Source of the DNA: Nemorincola caseinilytica
GTDB taxonomy: Bacteria > Bacteroidota > Bacteroidia > Chitinophagales > Chitinophagaceae
Assembly (NCBI RefSeq): GCF_039540515.1
Contig: NZ_BAABFA010000004.1
Span: 248,001 to 312,000, forward strand
DNA: 64,000 nt
Reading direction: 5' to 3'
In this document: one piece after another, positions 1-9,364 of the stretch
Layout: the number at the start of each line of letters is the position of its first letter
Position numbering within the stretch: the first letter of the stretch is position 1
Notes under the pieces: model-generated
Database searches by the model: none
What the model was told of the DNA's origin: nothing
Seen by the model: the letters and a program-made list of their open reading frames with translations, nothing else
Position numbers and translations under genes: made by a program

Positions 1-439
1 GTATCAGGTGCTCCTGTGTCTCGAAGCCGAAGTAATCGAAACATTTGCCCTTCAGTGGATGGTCGGTCTTGCCGGGTTTGCCCTGGTAGTGCAGCGGGCC
101 TATATGCCTCCATTCGAAACGGCTGGCATGCCGCGACAGCAGGGTATTGCGAAGAATGGTGATGTGGCCGGCATCCAGCAGCAATTGCTCTTTGAAGAAT
201 ATGCGCGCCAGGAACCTGTATGCGGCTATTATATACAGTGCCGATGCTCCCAGTGCCGCCACCCAGTTGATGATGCTATGACTGAACGGTAGCGATTGCA
301 GCAGGAATATGGTGGCCATACCCAGCGTAGCTATCAGCTCTGCTATATACAGTGCACGAATGCGCCTGCTCACCTTATTGCCCAGCGTAATGAGCAGTGT
401 GCGGTCGCCCCAGTGATATGTGATATTACGCTTTGTCAC
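1..439 (-). CDS. Two-helix membrane protein of unknown function (partial, left edge)
   Basis: The reading frame is open from a GTG at 439 to the window edge, about 146 residues, so the C-terminus is missing. It starts VTKRNITYHWGD. Two hydrophobic segments follow at about residues 32-53 and 60-80 (for example IAELIATLGMATIFLLQSL), then a soluble part beginning FKEQLLLDAGHITI. The layout, two helices then a beta-rich region, resembles small PH-like or YcxB-like membrane proteins, but I cannot name a family. It lies just downstream of lipB on the same strand. An ATG overlaps the lipB stop (ATGA), but that frame meets TGA after nine codons (448-446), three codons before the GTG. The GTG is therefore the only good nearby start, unless the TGA is a real nonsense mutation. 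Confidence 0.6.
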   Translation of the reverse strand, partial: MTKRNITYHWGDRTLLITLGNKVSRRIRALYIAELIATLGMATIFLLQSLPFSHSIINWVAALGASALYIIAAYRFLARIFFKEQLLLDAGHITILRNTLLSRHASRFEWRHIGPLHYQGKPGKTDHPLKGKCFDYFGFETQEHLI

Positions 440-471
440 TTGTTCTCAAGCTTGTTCGGTTATGTCGGTCG

Positions 472-1209
472 TCATTCCTTATTTGTTACAGGCAGTTCCA
501 TCACCACTTCTGCTCCAAACACCTCTTCGAACTGTTCTATCAATATATCCTTTACTTCCTGTACATCTACCTCGCGGCCCAGCTCCTGCTGCATCGATGT
601 CACACTCTTGTCCGTTATGCCGCAGGGCACTATGTGCCCAAAGTAGCTCAGGTCGGTATTCACATTCAGCGCAAAGCCGTGCATCGTTACCCAGCGGCTG
701 CACCGCACACCCATGGCGCATATTTTGCGGGCGCGGCCCTTTACATCGGCATCCAGCCATACGCCTGTAGCGCCCGGCAGGCGGCCTGCCTCTATGCCAT
801 ACTTTGCCAGCATGCCTATCATCACCTCTTCCAGGTTGCGCATATACTTGCCCAGGTCGGTCACAAAGTGTTCCAGGTCCAGTATGGGGTAGCCCACTAT
901 CTGTCCCGGCCCGTGGTAGGTTATATCGCCACCCCTGTTCGTTTTGAAGAAGGAAACATTCAGTTCTTTCAGTCGACTGTCGTTCACCAGCAGGTTCTCC
1001 ATATGCCCGCTCTTGCCCAGTGTGTACACATGCGGGTGCGAGCAGAACAACAGGTGGTGCTGCGTAGCTACATCAGCAGGTCTTGCGGCCTCGGGAGTGT
1101 TATACCATTCCGACTTTATGTCCAGGTTCGCCTTTAGCAGGGTCTCCTGGTAGCTCAATGCCGCATCATATGCTATCTCGCCTAGGTCTTCAAATAGAAC
1201 TGTCCTCAT
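472..1209 (-). CDS. lipB: Lipoyl(octanoyl) transferase LipB
   Basis: Transfers octanoate from octanoyl-ACP to lipoyl domains of 2-oxoacid dehydrogenases and the glycine cleavage H protein, the first step of cytoplasmic lipoate synthesis. At 245 residues it has the usual length. The family blocks are clear: GGDITYHGPGQIVGYPI in the middle, KICAMGVRCSRWVTMHG with the expected catalytic lysine, and IVPCGI with the catalytic cysteine. The ATG at 1209 gives a normal N-terminus (MRTVLFEDLG). The stop overlaps an ATG of the next reading frame, which suggests co-transcription with the left-edge membrane protein. LipA is not in the window. Confidence 0.95.
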   Translation of the reverse strand: MRTVLFEDLGEIAYDAALSYQETLLKANLDIKSEWYNTPEAARPADVATQHHLLFCSHPHVYTLGKSGHMENLLVNDSRLKELNVSFFKTNRGGDITYHGPGQIVGYPILDLEHFVTDLGKYMRNLEEVMIGMLAKYGIEAGRLPGATGVWLDADVKGRARKICAMGVRCSRWVTMHGFALNVNTDLSYFGHIVPCGITDKSVTSMQQELGREVDVQEVKDILIEQFEEVFGAEVVMELPVTNKE

Positions 1210-1347
1210 AAAAAACGAATACGCAATTTACGAAATAACGTCTATATAATGTTAAATAATGGTTATGGATGCCGCTCCCGGCGCATGTTTTACACCTATA
1301 TGACGTGTAATCATTTGAGCCTCTTTGCCTAAGGAGAAATAAAATAT

Positions 1348-1689
1348 CTATCGCTTCCTGTTCACCAGCGCGCCTGCGGCTGCGGCCATACCGCCTGTGA
1401 GGGCGCCTATGAGTACGGTGAGGGCTATATAAAAGCCATAGCCCGGCAGGTGGAACAGCTCTGCCATGCGTGTAGAAAGAATGTGATGATTGGGTATGTC
1501 GCGGTACAGGGCCGCTATGAGCCACCACAGCCCTACGCCACACATGCCTGTAAGGAAGGCCTTGCCCGGCCGTAGCGCCGCCATTACCGATACGGTAAAG
1601 GCCACCAGCGCTATGCTCCACCATGGCAGCAGCCACTCTGCCAGCGCGCAGGTCACAAGTATGATCACTGTAGTATTGAATGCTCTCAT
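1348..1689 (-). CDS. Small integral membrane protein, unknown function
   Basis: The protein has 113 residues and is almost entirely hydrophobic, with about four predicted membrane helices (for example IILVTCALAEWLL, ALVAFTVSVMAALR, GVGLWWLIAALY, GFYIALTVLIGALTGG). It ends in a basic tail (VNRKR) expected to face the cytoplasm. No catalytic motif is visible. It starts 10 bases after the stop of the penicillin-acylase-family gene on the same strand, so the two are very likely one transcript. It may help anchor or assist that enzyme, but this is only inferred from position. The call is a real gene because of the tight spacing and consistent membrane-protein composition. Confidence 0.7.
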   Translation of the reverse strand: MRAFNTTVIILVTCALAEWLLPWWSIALVAFTVSVMAALRPGKAFLTGMCGVGLWWLIAALYRDIPNHHILSTRMAELFHLPGYGFYIALTVLIGALTGGMAAAAGALVNRKR

Positions 1690-1699
1690 ATGGTTCCTG

Positions 1700-4165
1700 T
1701 CATTCGGGCTTTATGCTCCATGTATATTTTATGCGGTCGTTGTGCTGGCTGCTCATATTGGGCAGGAACAGCAGTTTGTAATACTTGCCATCTACCCAGT
1801 GCTGCAGGTAGTCGGCATAGTAAGGGCTGCCGGGGTTTCCGCTCTGCCCGCCGGGGTATACGCCATATGCTTCTATCTCGTGCCCCATCTGCACCACCAT
1901 TCGCCACGATGGCCCATGGTCGCCCTTCATGGCGTTCACCGTATTGCCCCAGCCGCCCGTGCGCAGCTTGTTGTAGCTGAAGGCCGGTAGCTTTGCCAGG
2001 TGCGTTACCGATGTGTTCTTGCCTATATACCATTCCAGCCCTTGCGTTTTGGCCCGGCGGTCCAGGCTGTCGGTGGTCTGCTTCAGGCTGTGCAGCACTA
2101 TGTCGCGCAGGGTCTCTTTGCGCTTGGTTCGACGGTCGTCATAGTATTTCAGGTCGGGCTGGGTCACCAGCAGTTGCATGGTCCGCTCTGTCGATGGCAT
2201 CAGGTTGTCCGGCACACGCCCCAGGTCATCGCCCCATATGCCCAGGTACAGGTTGCGCCACCATAGCTGGAAGATAGAGCCTGCCATGCTGGCGGCCTGC
2301 AGCCTGCTGTCCCAGCGGCGCATGGTATCCAGGTAGCGGTTGCCCTGTACATCGCGGCTGTGGGCCAGCATCACCGGCAGTACCGTACCGGCGAGTACCG
2401 AGTAGTCGTCGTTCTGCAATGCGAACATATCCTCTACCGTCACCTTGGGCATCTCTGCCAGCGCCTGGTTTATTCGCCATGCGCGCAGCTCGCCATAGTC
2501 GCCATTGTACCAGTAGGGGTAGGTACTGTCTGTAACGCATTGGTTGGCAGAGCTTAAAAAACCTTGCGCAGGGTTCAGCGCATGTGGGTTCTCGCGCATG
2601 GGTATCAGTTCCCGCCACAGGGTGGCGCTGTCCCATCCGCTCATCACATATTCGCCCTGCTCCTTCCATTTGTTCACAAATTGGCCCTGTCCCCATAGCG
2701 CTATATTGCCTGCGCGGTCGGCATATATCATGTTCTGCGCCGGGCACTCGAAGTGCAGTATACCGTTCACAAAGTCCTCATACCCCTTTGCCCTGTTCAG
2801 CTTATATATGGCCATTATCTCGTTGCTGGCACGGTGGCCCATCCAGCACATGGCCAGCGGGCGTTTCAGGCTGCCTTTTTCGTTGTAATGCTCGTCATAT
2901 ATCAGTGGTCCGTGTATGGTATATCGTACGGTATCTATGAAGTCGTCCTTGCCTTTTATCCCTATACGTTCGGTACGCGTGGTATAGGCTACCTGCTTCC
3001 CTGCGAACCAGTATTTGCTCTCGTCGCCTTTTACAGGGCGTATCTCGTAATAGTCCTTTACATCGCGGTAGTTGTTGGTAAGGCCCCAGGCCACGCTGTC
3101 GGTAAATCCTATTATCACTCCCGGCGCTCCCGGCAGCGATGCCCCATATACGTTCATGCCAAGGCATTGCAGTTGTGTCTCGAACCATAGCGAAGGCAGG
3201 TTCAGCCCCAGGTGCGGGTCATTACACAGTATGGCCGCGCCCGATGCTGTTCTGCTTCCACTCACGGCCCAGTTGTTGCTGCCCTTGCCTTCTTCGCGCC
3301 TGTAGCCGAAGTCGGTAGAACGGTATACCGGGAATGCCACACTGTCGGGTGGGGCAGTGGGCCGCCCCAGCGATGGCGGGTCGAAGGCCGTGCCCGATGG
3401 TATCACCGGTGTGCTGCCCTCTATCTTGTCGGGGTAGAGCAGTGCCAGGTCGCCCGGCGATAGTATGCTGCGCAGGTAAGAATGAGGTATATCGTCCGTC
3501 TTGCCTGTCAGGTCATCGGCCATATACTTCAACAGCAGCATGCATTTCAGGTTCGTCCATGGCTCAGGTTCAAAGCCTATCAGCTTATACTCCAGCGGGT
3601 AGCGGCGATAGCTCAAAGACGATATGTAAGTGTTTATACCCTCGGTATACGCATCCAGCATAGCCCTTGTGCGGCTGTCGCTTTCGGCTGCCCGCAGCGA
3701 GTTCTCAGCGGCATACAGCATACCCTTCCTGCGCTGTTTGCGATCGAAGTCGAATGCTTTCATGCCCACTACCTCGCTGATGCGTCCTGCGGCCGCTCTT
3801 GTCTGCATATCCATCTGCCACAGTCGGAAGTACGCATGTACATAACCCTGCAGGAAGTATACATCATGCTCAGATGCTGCATGTATATGCGGCACCATCC
3901 TGTCGTCCCACCATATGCTGGCATTGCCTTTTAGGCGGGGAAACCGTTCTTCATCGGTATAGTTCTTGTTCTCAGGCTCGGCAGCGGCCAGGGCGCCGCT
4001 CACGGGGTCCAGTATCTTGCCCAGTGGTGGCAGGGGCCCGATAGCAGTATTCAGCAGCCATACCCATGCTATGGTGACAATGATAAGGAATATACCCCAC
4101 GACCGCGACCGCAGCCGCTGCCTGAAACTTACATCCCTTCCTGAGCTTCTCCTATAATATGCCAT
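1700..4165 (-). CDS. Penicillin acylase family protein (Ntn-hydrolase, peptidase S45)
   Basis: An N-terminal-nucleophile amidohydrolase precursor of 821 residues, the usual size for the family. An N-terminal membrane anchor lies at about residues 24-44 (IFLIIVTIAWVWLL), so the enzyme probably sits on the periplasmic face. The alpha chain covers about 50-290. A spacer ends before GSNNWAVSG, where Ser296 should become the catalytic N-terminal serine after autocleavage. The beta chain continues with CNDPHLGLNLPSLWFE, and the late motif NLMPSTERTMQ. Family members cleave amides such as acyl-homoserine lactones or beta-lactam side chains. The substrate here cannot be read from sequence. It is followed closely by a small membrane protein gene. 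Confidence 0.9.
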   Translation of the reverse strand: MAYYRRSSGRDVSFRQRLRSRSWGIFLIIVTIAWVWLLNTAIGPLPPLGKILDPVSGALAAAEPENKNYTDEERFPRLKGNASIWWDDRMVPHIHAASEHDVYFLQGYVHAYFRLWQMDMQTRAAAGRISEVVGMKAFDFDRKQRRKGMLYAAENSLRAAESDSRTRAMLDAYTEGINTYISSLSYRRYPLEYKLIGFEPEPWTNLKCMLLLKYMADDLTGKTDDIPHSYLRSILSPGDLALLYPDKIEGSTPVIPSGTAFDPPSLGRPTAPPDSVAFPVYRSTDFGYRREEGKGSNNWAVSGSRTASGAAILCNDPHLGLNLPSLWFETQLQCLGMNVYGASLPGAPGVIIGFTDSVAWGLTNNYRDVKDYYEIRPVKGDESKYWFAGKQVAYTTRTERIGIKGKDDFIDTVRYTIHGPLIYDEHYNEKGSLKRPLAMCWMGHRASNEIMAIYKLNRAKGYEDFVNGILHFECPAQNMIYADRAGNIALWGQGQFVNKWKEQGEYVMSGWDSATLWRELIPMRENPHALNPAQGFLSSANQCVTDSTYPYWYNGDYGELRAWRINQALAEMPKVTVEDMFALQNDDYSVLAGTVLPVMLAHSRDVQGNRYLDTMRRWDSRLQAASMAGSIFQLWWRNLYLGIWGDDLGRVPDNLMPSTERTMQLLVTQPDLKYYDDRRTKRKETLRDIVLHSLKQTTDSLDRRAKTQGLEWYIGKNTSVTHLAKLPAFSYNKLRTGGWGNTVNAMKGDHGPSWRMVVQMGHEIEAYGVYPGGQSGNPGSPYYADYLQHWVDGKYYKLLFLPNMSSQHNDRIKYTWSIKPE

Positions 4166-4282
4166 ATGACCAAGAACAGGCTCTGTAAATATGCTCCTGC
4201 ACTTTAGGCAGGTATTATGATCCGTTGATAGTTAAAGAATTTTTGATAAGGGTTCTGTTGTATTTTCTATGACCCCACTTGC

Positions 4283-5212
4283 CTAGTTCACGGGCAGTTG
4301 TATCTCGTAGGTTTTCCCGGGCTTTACTGTCAGTTTGTGGGCCCGCAGCCATGGGTTATATATTTTCAGCATCTTGTAGCTGGTACCGTTCTCCTTTGCA
4401 AATTCCGTGAGGTCGGCTATCGTATGGTCCACATTGACGGTACGGTATTTCAGTGGTCTGTATTCTTCCGATTCCTCTACTGTCAGTCCATATCTCCGCG
4501 GGTCCGACATTATATGTTTGAAAGCCAGTATGCGGAACACATATCTATTGGTCTCCTCGGGAAAGATAAGGTCATAATAATTGGTGGCCTGCTGGAAGTC
4601 GGCCTGTTTGGCATATCCTGCCATGCCACAGTTGTATGATGCCGCCGCTGCCGTCCACGATCCGAACTTGTCGCGCGCCTCCTTGAAGTACTGGCAGGCG
4701 GCATCTGTCGCTTTCACTACATTGAAGCGCTCATCCACCTCATCATTTATCTCCAGTCCGTAGCGCGGGCCGGTGTCCTTCATAAATTGCCAGAAACTGG
4801 CCGCACCCACTGCAGACCACGCATTTTGCTGCAGGGCGCTCTCTGCCACGCACACATATTTCAGGTCCTCGGGCATATTATTGGCCCTTAGGCGTGCCTC
4901 TATTATTGGAAAGTACCTGCCCGACAGTTTCAGTATATATAATTGTGTACCATGCAGATAGGTGTTCACCAGTACTTCCCTGTCCAGTTTTTCGCGTACT
5001 TCCCATTTGTCCAGCGGCACGTTCTCCCCGCAGAACTCCATACTCTTCGGTATATGCGGCACATGCCACTTATACTGTGGCCGCCCCTCTGCCGACATAT
5101 CTACAGGGGTAGTGCCCGGGTCTATCTTGCGCGATGCGATACCCATTATCACCCCGGCGCCTATCACCAGGCCCACGCCAAAATATAAAATACCCCTTGT
5201 TCTGGTGTTCAT
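4283..5212 (-). CDS. Lytic transglycosylase with SLT and LysM domains (MltD-like)
   Basis: Cleaves the glycan strands of peptidoglycan to give 1,6-anhydro ends, in the periplasm. The 309 residues start with a membrane-anchoring signal (residues about 8-25, GILYFGVGLVIGAGVIMGIA). The SLT domain follows at about 110-225. It contains CVAESALQQNAWSAVGA, where the glutamate of ESAL is the expected catalytic acid, and AAAASYNCGMAGY typical of the fold. A LysM domain fills the C-terminus (TVNVDHTIADLTEFAKENG to KPGKTYEIQLP) and should bind peptidoglycan. The gene stands alone between the acylase and a divergent gene. MltD often has more than one LysM repeat; here I see one. Confidence 0.9.
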   Translation of the reverse strand: MNTRTRGILYFGVGLVIGAGVIMGIASRKIDPGTTPVDMSAEGRPQYKWHVPHIPKSMEFCGENVPLDKWEVREKLDREVLVNTYLHGTQLYILKLSGRYFPIIEARLRANNMPEDLKYVCVAESALQQNAWSAVGAASFWQFMKDTGPRYGLEINDEVDERFNVVKATDAACQYFKEARDKFGSWTAAAASYNCGMAGYAKQADFQQATNYYDLIFPEETNRYVFRILAFKHIMSDPRRYGLTVEESEEYRPLKYRTVNVDHTIADLTEFAKENGTSYKMLKIYNPWLRAHKLTVKPGKTYEIQLPVN

Positions 5213-5369
5213 GCTTTAAAGTTAGTACAAAACATAGCCTTACATACAATAGAACTCCTAAATTTTTTCAACGTTTCACACTTTATTCACAAACGGCCAC
5301 ATATTCATTTTTACACCCTGTATGTGCGCTTTTTTGTGTGCGCAGCTATGCCGAAAATGGATAAATAAT

Positions 5370-5377
5370 TACATTTG
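5370..5377 (+). promoter_or_regulatory. -7 promoter box for the TMTC-like gene
   Basis: TACATTTG fits the Bacteroidota consensus TAnnTTTG exactly, 17 bases before the ATG at 5,395. I see no clear -33 box at the right distance. Confidence 0.55.
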
Positions 5378-5394
5378 GCTATCACTATTCTCTG

Positions 5395-7341
5395 ATGGCA
5401 AAAAAGACGAATATCCCTAATAAAAGACCTGCGCCTGTACCACAGCCCAAACCCGCAGCGGCTGCTAAGGCGCCGGAAAGGAAAGAACAGGTAAAAGACC
5501 CCATGATACCCGCATGGCTGTACGACTTCAGGGTACAGGCCATTATAGTGGCCCTGCTGGCATTTGCGCTATATGCCAATACCTTTAAACATGAATATGC
5601 GCTTGACGATACCATTGTCATAGTAAAGAACGAATATGTGCATGAGGGCTTTGCCGGTATCGACGATATATTTACCAAAGATGCCTTCGATAGCTACTAC
5701 AAGCAGTTCAACTCTTCCAACCAGCTTTCGGGTGGTCGTTACAGGCCGCTATCCATAGTCACCTTTGCTATAGAGCAGCAGTTCTTCGGCGCTGTACCTG
5801 TAGATAAGGTAGATAGTGTGCTGGCCCGTGGCCTGTCTTACGAAATGAAGTCGAAGGAAGAGCAGCAGTTCCTGCGCAATATGCATATACGCCATGTCTT
5901 CAATGTGCTATGGTATATGGCCTGTGTAGTGGTATTGCTCTATTTCTTCCGCTACATCGTCTTCCGCGATAACCATATCATGGCCCTCATAGCCGCTGTG
6001 CTCTTTACGGCACACCCCATACATACCGAGGTGGTGGCCAATGTAAAGAGCCGCGATGAGATAATGTCGCTCCTGCTGTTGTGCGGCACCTTTATCTATG
6101 CGTTCAAATATTATGAGAACAAGAAGATAATTACCCTTATCTCGGCGATGGTATGCCTCTTTATGGCCTTCCTGGCCAAGGAGTATGCCATCTCCATGAT
6201 ACTGTTGCTGCCGCTGGCCTTCTATGTGTTCAATGGTTTCACCATCGGCCAGTGTTTTATGGCAGTGCTGCCATACCTGGGTGTGGTAGGCGCCTACCTG
6301 GCGTGGCGCTTCAGCATAGTGGCACCCATGAACGAAAGTTCTGACAACGACCTGCTGAACAACCCCTATGCCAATGCCGACAAGACCGAGCAACTGGCCA
6401 CCAAGATATCTACCAGCCTCAATTACGTCAAGCTCCTTATTTTCCCACATCCCCTTTCTTCCGATTACTCTTACAATACCATACCGTACAAGAATTTCTC
6501 ACATCCCCAGGTATGGGCCTCGCTCATAGTGCATGGCGCACTTTTCCGTTGGATGTTCAAATTCTTTACCAAACGTCATGTGCTCAGTTTCGCGCTGGCT
6601 TTCTACCTGCTCAATCTCCTCATTGTCTGCAACCTTATCTTCAACATAGGCGGCACCATGGGCGAGCGTCTTATATTCCACTCTTCGGTAGGTTTCTGCA
6701 TCATAGTGGCCTACTTCCTCTACAAGGCCATGGAAATGATAAAGCCCGCCGCTACCGGCAGGCTGGCTATAGCAGGCTGTGTAGTGCTCATCACCGCCCT
6801 CTATGGTTTCAAGACCATAGATAGGAACCAGTACTGGTTCAACGATGAGACCCTCTTTGCCGAAGACATCAAGACCACGCCTAATAGCGTCCTTGTCAAC
6901 TCCAATGTGGCATCTTCCTACATCAACATGGCCGAAGCCGAAAAAGATACCGTGAAGAAGTTCGAGGCCCTGCGTACAGGTGTAAAGTACTATAACAAGG
7001 TGCTGCAGATACACCCCACATTCGTATCGGGCTACATGAACCGCGGTGTGGCCTACCTGAAACTGGGTATACCAGACAGCGCCAAGTTCAATTATGATAT
7101 GGCCCGCAAGCTCTATCCCAATTACCCCAAGCTCTACGAGGTATATTATAACCTCGGGGTATGCTACTACCTCTCGGGCCGCCTGCAGGAGGCCATAGGT
7201 ATATGGCAGCAGGTAATGCAGATGGAGCCCAAGTATATAGTGGCCCAGCAGAGCATCAATACGGCTACGCAGCAGTTGATGGCCGCACAGCAGGCCATGC
7301 TGCAACAGCAGCAGGCCGCCCAACAACCACCTAAAAAATAG
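5395..7341 (+). CDS. TMTC-like membrane protein with C-terminal TPR repeats
   Basis: The 648-residue protein starts with a proline/alanine-rich cytoplasmic stretch. About ten membrane helices follow (about 50-460), then a TPR region (about 490-630) and a glutamine-rich tail (QQAMLQQQQAAQQ). The first loop has YALDDTIVIVKNEY, with the acidic pair expected of GT-C type glycosyltransferases. The motif HPIHTEVVANVKSRDE matches the region conserved in animal TMTC proteins and their bacterial relatives. Family knowledge suggests lipid-linked sugar transfer to protein, but no donor or acceptor can be assigned. The TPRs (NRGVAYLKLGIPDSAKFN, NLGVCYYLSGRLQEAIG) may present acceptors. The next gene starts 23 bases downstream, so the two may be co-transcribed. 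Confidence 0.85.
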   Translation: MAKKTNIPNKRPAPVPQPKPAAAAKAPERKEQVKDPMIPAWLYDFRVQAIIVALLAFALYANTFKHEYALDDTIVIVKNEYVHEGFAGIDDIFTKDAFDSYYKQFNSSNQLSGGRYRPLSIVTFAIEQQFFGAVPVDKVDSVLARGLSYEMKSKEEQQFLRNMHIRHVFNVLWYMACVVVLLYFFRYIVFRDNHIMALIAAVLFTAHPIHTEVVANVKSRDEIMSLLLLCGTFIYAFKYYENKKIITLISAMVCLFMAFLAKEYAISMILLLPLAFYVFNGFTIGQCFMAVLPYLGVVGAYLAWRFSIVAPMNESSDNDLLNNPYANADKTEQLATKISTSLNYVKLLIFPHPLSSDYSYNTIPYKNFSHPQVWASLIVHGALFRWMFKFFTKRHVLSFALAFYLLNLLIVCNLIFNIGGTMGERLIFHSSVGFCIIVAYFLYKAMEMIKPAATGRLAIAGCVVLITALYGFKTIDRNQYWFNDETLFAEDIKTTPNSVLVNSNVASSYINMAEAEKDTVKKFEALRTGVKYYNKVLQIHPTFVSGYMNRGVAYLKLGIPDSAKFNYDMARKLYPNYPKLYEVYYNLGVCYYLSGRLQEAIGIWQQVMQMEPKYIVAQQSINTATQQLMAAQQAMLQQQQAAQQPPKK

Positions 7342-7364
7342 AGGTAAACCACCTTACACAGCCC

Positions 7365-9056
7365 ATGAACGAAGGCATATTCCGGAAGAAAACGCTGAGG
7401 CACATAGAGAAAGAAGTAGCCGAAGGTCAATCCGATGGCCACGCCACCAGCATGCAGAAGGTGCTCACCGTGCGCGACCTCACCTTCATGGGCATAGCCG
7501 CCATAGTAGGGGCGGGTATCTTTTCTACCATAGGCAAGGCCAGCTTCGATGGTGGTCCGGGTATCATTCTGCTGTTCCTGTTCGTATCGGTGGCCTGTGG
7601 TTTCTCGGCTATCTGCTATGCCGAGTTCGCCAGCATGGTGCCGGTATCGGGCAGCGCCTATACCTATTCCTATGTTGCCTTTGGCGAGGTAATAGCGTGG
7701 ATAATAGGTTGGGACCTGCTTATGGAGTATGCTATTGGCAATATTGCTGTAGCCATATCGTGGAGCAGCTATTTCACCTCCCTTATCAATAGTATAAAGA
7801 TAGGCGGGGTGCAGCTACACATACCCGAATACCTGGCCACCGATTACTGGACGGCCAAATATGGCCTCTCTGATGCCGCCAGGCTGGCTTGGGCCAATGC
7901 GCCTGTGATAGGCGGCATCCGTTTTATCTGCAACATTCCGGCCTTCATCATCACTGCCATCATCACCTGGATCATATATATAGGCATCAAAGAGTCGCGC
8001 CGCAGTACCAATGTGATGGTGATACTGAAGATAGCCATTATCCTGCTGGTAATGGTGGCCGGCTGCTTCTATGTCGATACCGCCAATTGGACACCCTTCC
8101 TACCCAATGGTATAGGCGGTGTGCTGGCAGGTACATCGGCCGTGTTCTTTTCCTACATCGGGTTCGATGCCATATCTACCACGGCCGAGGAGTGCCGCAA
8201 CCCTCAGCGCGATCTGCCTCGTGCCATGTTCCTGTCGCTTATTATATGCACGGTGGTATACATACTGGTTGCGCTGGTACTTACCGGTATGACCAGCTAT
8301 AAGAACCTGGATGTAGGCGACCCATTGGCCTATGTATTCAGCACCATGAACAGCAAGTGGGCCAACTGGATAGCCGGGGTCATATCCATCAGCGCGGTAA
8401 TAGCCACTGCCAGTGTGCTGCTGGTCTTCCAGCTGGGCCAGCCCCGCATATGGATGAGCATGAGCCGCGATGGCCTGCTGCCGCCCGTGTTCGCCCGCAT
8501 ACACCCTAAGTATAAAACGCCCTCTTTCTCTACCATACTCACCGGCCTCATAGTAGGTATACCCGCCCTCTTTATGAACCTTTCGGTGGTGGTAGACCTC
8601 ACCAGCGTGGGCACACTATTTGCCTTTGTGCTGGTTTGTGGCGGTATACTGCGCCTGCAGAACCACCCGCAGCGCCTGCAGAGCAAGTTCAAGACCCCCT
8701 ATGTCAATTCCAAATGGATCACTCCTGCTCTCCTTATCCTTTCTGCTGTATTGCTGGGCCTGTACTATCCCGGTGGCTACAAGGCCGCCCTGGGTATGGA
8801 TGGTGATTGGGAGCATATACGCACCCGCATTCCCTTCTGGCTGTTCGGTATAGTTTTCACCATTACGGCAGTACTATCTTTCCTGCGCAACTATTCCCTT
8901 ATACCCGTGCTGGGCTTCCTTTGCTGCACCTACCTTCTCTGCGAGTCCGGCGTGTCCAACTGGGAGCGTTTTCTTATTTGGCTGGTCATAGGGCTTGTCG
9001 TCTATTTCCTCTATGGTGCCAAACACAGCAAGCTGCTTAAAGAGGAAAAGTTATAA
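7365..9056 (+). CDS. Amino-acid permease, APC superfamily
   Basis: A 563-residue transporter with about 12-14 helices. The conserved first helix GIAAIVGAGIFSTIG is the substrate-binding loop of the APC fold. The segment GSAYTYSYVAFGEVIAWIIGWDLLMEY (shared with the paralogue at 56,119) and SYIGFDAISTTAEE in helix 6 are typical of cationic amino-acid transporter (CAT/YfnA) types. It should import an amino acid in symport across the inner membrane, and the substrate is not determinable. It follows the TMTC-like gene by 23 bases. No rho-independent terminator follows; a weak inverted GCACTG/CAGTGC pair lies just after the stop. Confidence 0.93.
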   Translation: MNEGIFRKKTLRHIEKEVAEGQSDGHATSMQKVLTVRDLTFMGIAAIVGAGIFSTIGKASFDGGPGIILLFLFVSVACGFSAICYAEFASMVPVSGSAYTYSYVAFGEVIAWIIGWDLLMEYAIGNIAVAISWSSYFTSLINSIKIGGVQLHIPEYLATDYWTAKYGLSDAARLAWANAPVIGGIRFICNIPAFIITAIITWIIYIGIKESRRSTNVMVILKIAIILLVMVAGCFYVDTANWTPFLPNGIGGVLAGTSAVFFSYIGFDAISTTAEECRNPQRDLPRAMFLSLIICTVVYILVALVLTGMTSYKNLDVGDPLAYVFSTMNSKWANWIAGVISISAVIATASVLLVFQLGQPRIWMSMSRDGLLPPVFARIHPKYKTPSFSTILTGLIVGIPALFMNLSVVVDLTSVGTLFAFVLVCGGILRLQNHPQRLQSKFKTPYVNSKWITPALLILSAVLLGLYYPGGYKAALGMDGDWEHIRTRIPFWLFGIVFTITAVLSFLRNYSLIPVLGFLCCTYLLCESGVSNWERFLIWLVIGLVVYFLYGAKHSKLLKEEKL

Positions 9057-9133
9057 TGCACTGGGAAGGTAAATACAGTGCGGTACATGGGCTTTAGGCT
9101 TTTGCGGTGCGAGGTAACTTTTTTTCATGTCCT

Positions 9134-9164
9134 CTTGTATCATGTCATATCTTTTGTACTTTTG
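9134..9164 (+). promoter_or_regulatory. Promoter of tRNA-Leu
   Basis: TACTTTTG at 9,157-9,164 is an exact TAnnTTTG -7 box. CTTG at 9,134-9,137 is a near-match to the -33 TTTG with a 19-base spacer. The mature tRNA starts 13 bases downstream. Confidence 0.6.
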
Positions 9165-9177
9165 CACTCCCTCAAAT

Positions 9178-9262
9178 GCGGCGGTGGCGAAATTGGTAGA
9201 CGCACTACTTTGAGGTGGTAGCGCCTGTAACGGGCGTGGGAGTTCGAATCTCCTCTGCCGCA
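9178..9262 (+). tRNA. tRNA-Leu(GAG)
   Basis: Decodes CTC/CTT leucine codons. The 85 bases fold as a class II tRNA. The acceptor pairs GCGGCGG (9,178-9,184) with CTGCCGC (9,255-9,261) with one G-U, and the discriminator is A at 9,262. The D-arm has the leucine pattern AATTGGTAGACGC. The anticodon stem CTACT/GGTAG encloses loop TTGAGGT, giving anticodon GAG. The variable arm is long. The T-arm is GGGAG-TTCGAAT-CTCCT. The 3' CCA is not encoded. It has its own promoter and terminator. Confidence 0.97.
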
Positions 9263-9270
9263 CTTATCAT

Positions 9271-9302
9271 AACGGAGAGCATAGGCTCTCCGTTGTTTTT
9301 CC
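9271..9302 (+). terminator. Intrinsic terminator of tRNA-Leu
   Basis: AACGGAGAGC (9,271-9,280) and GCTCTCCGTT (9,285-9,294) form a perfect 10-bp stem with a 4-base loop, followed by GTTTTT. It starts 8 bases after the tRNA. Confidence 0.9.
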
Positions 9303-9364
9303 CCCTTACGCTTTTCTATCTTCCTCGGCATAATAGTGTAAATGTCATACCGCACTACATTTTC

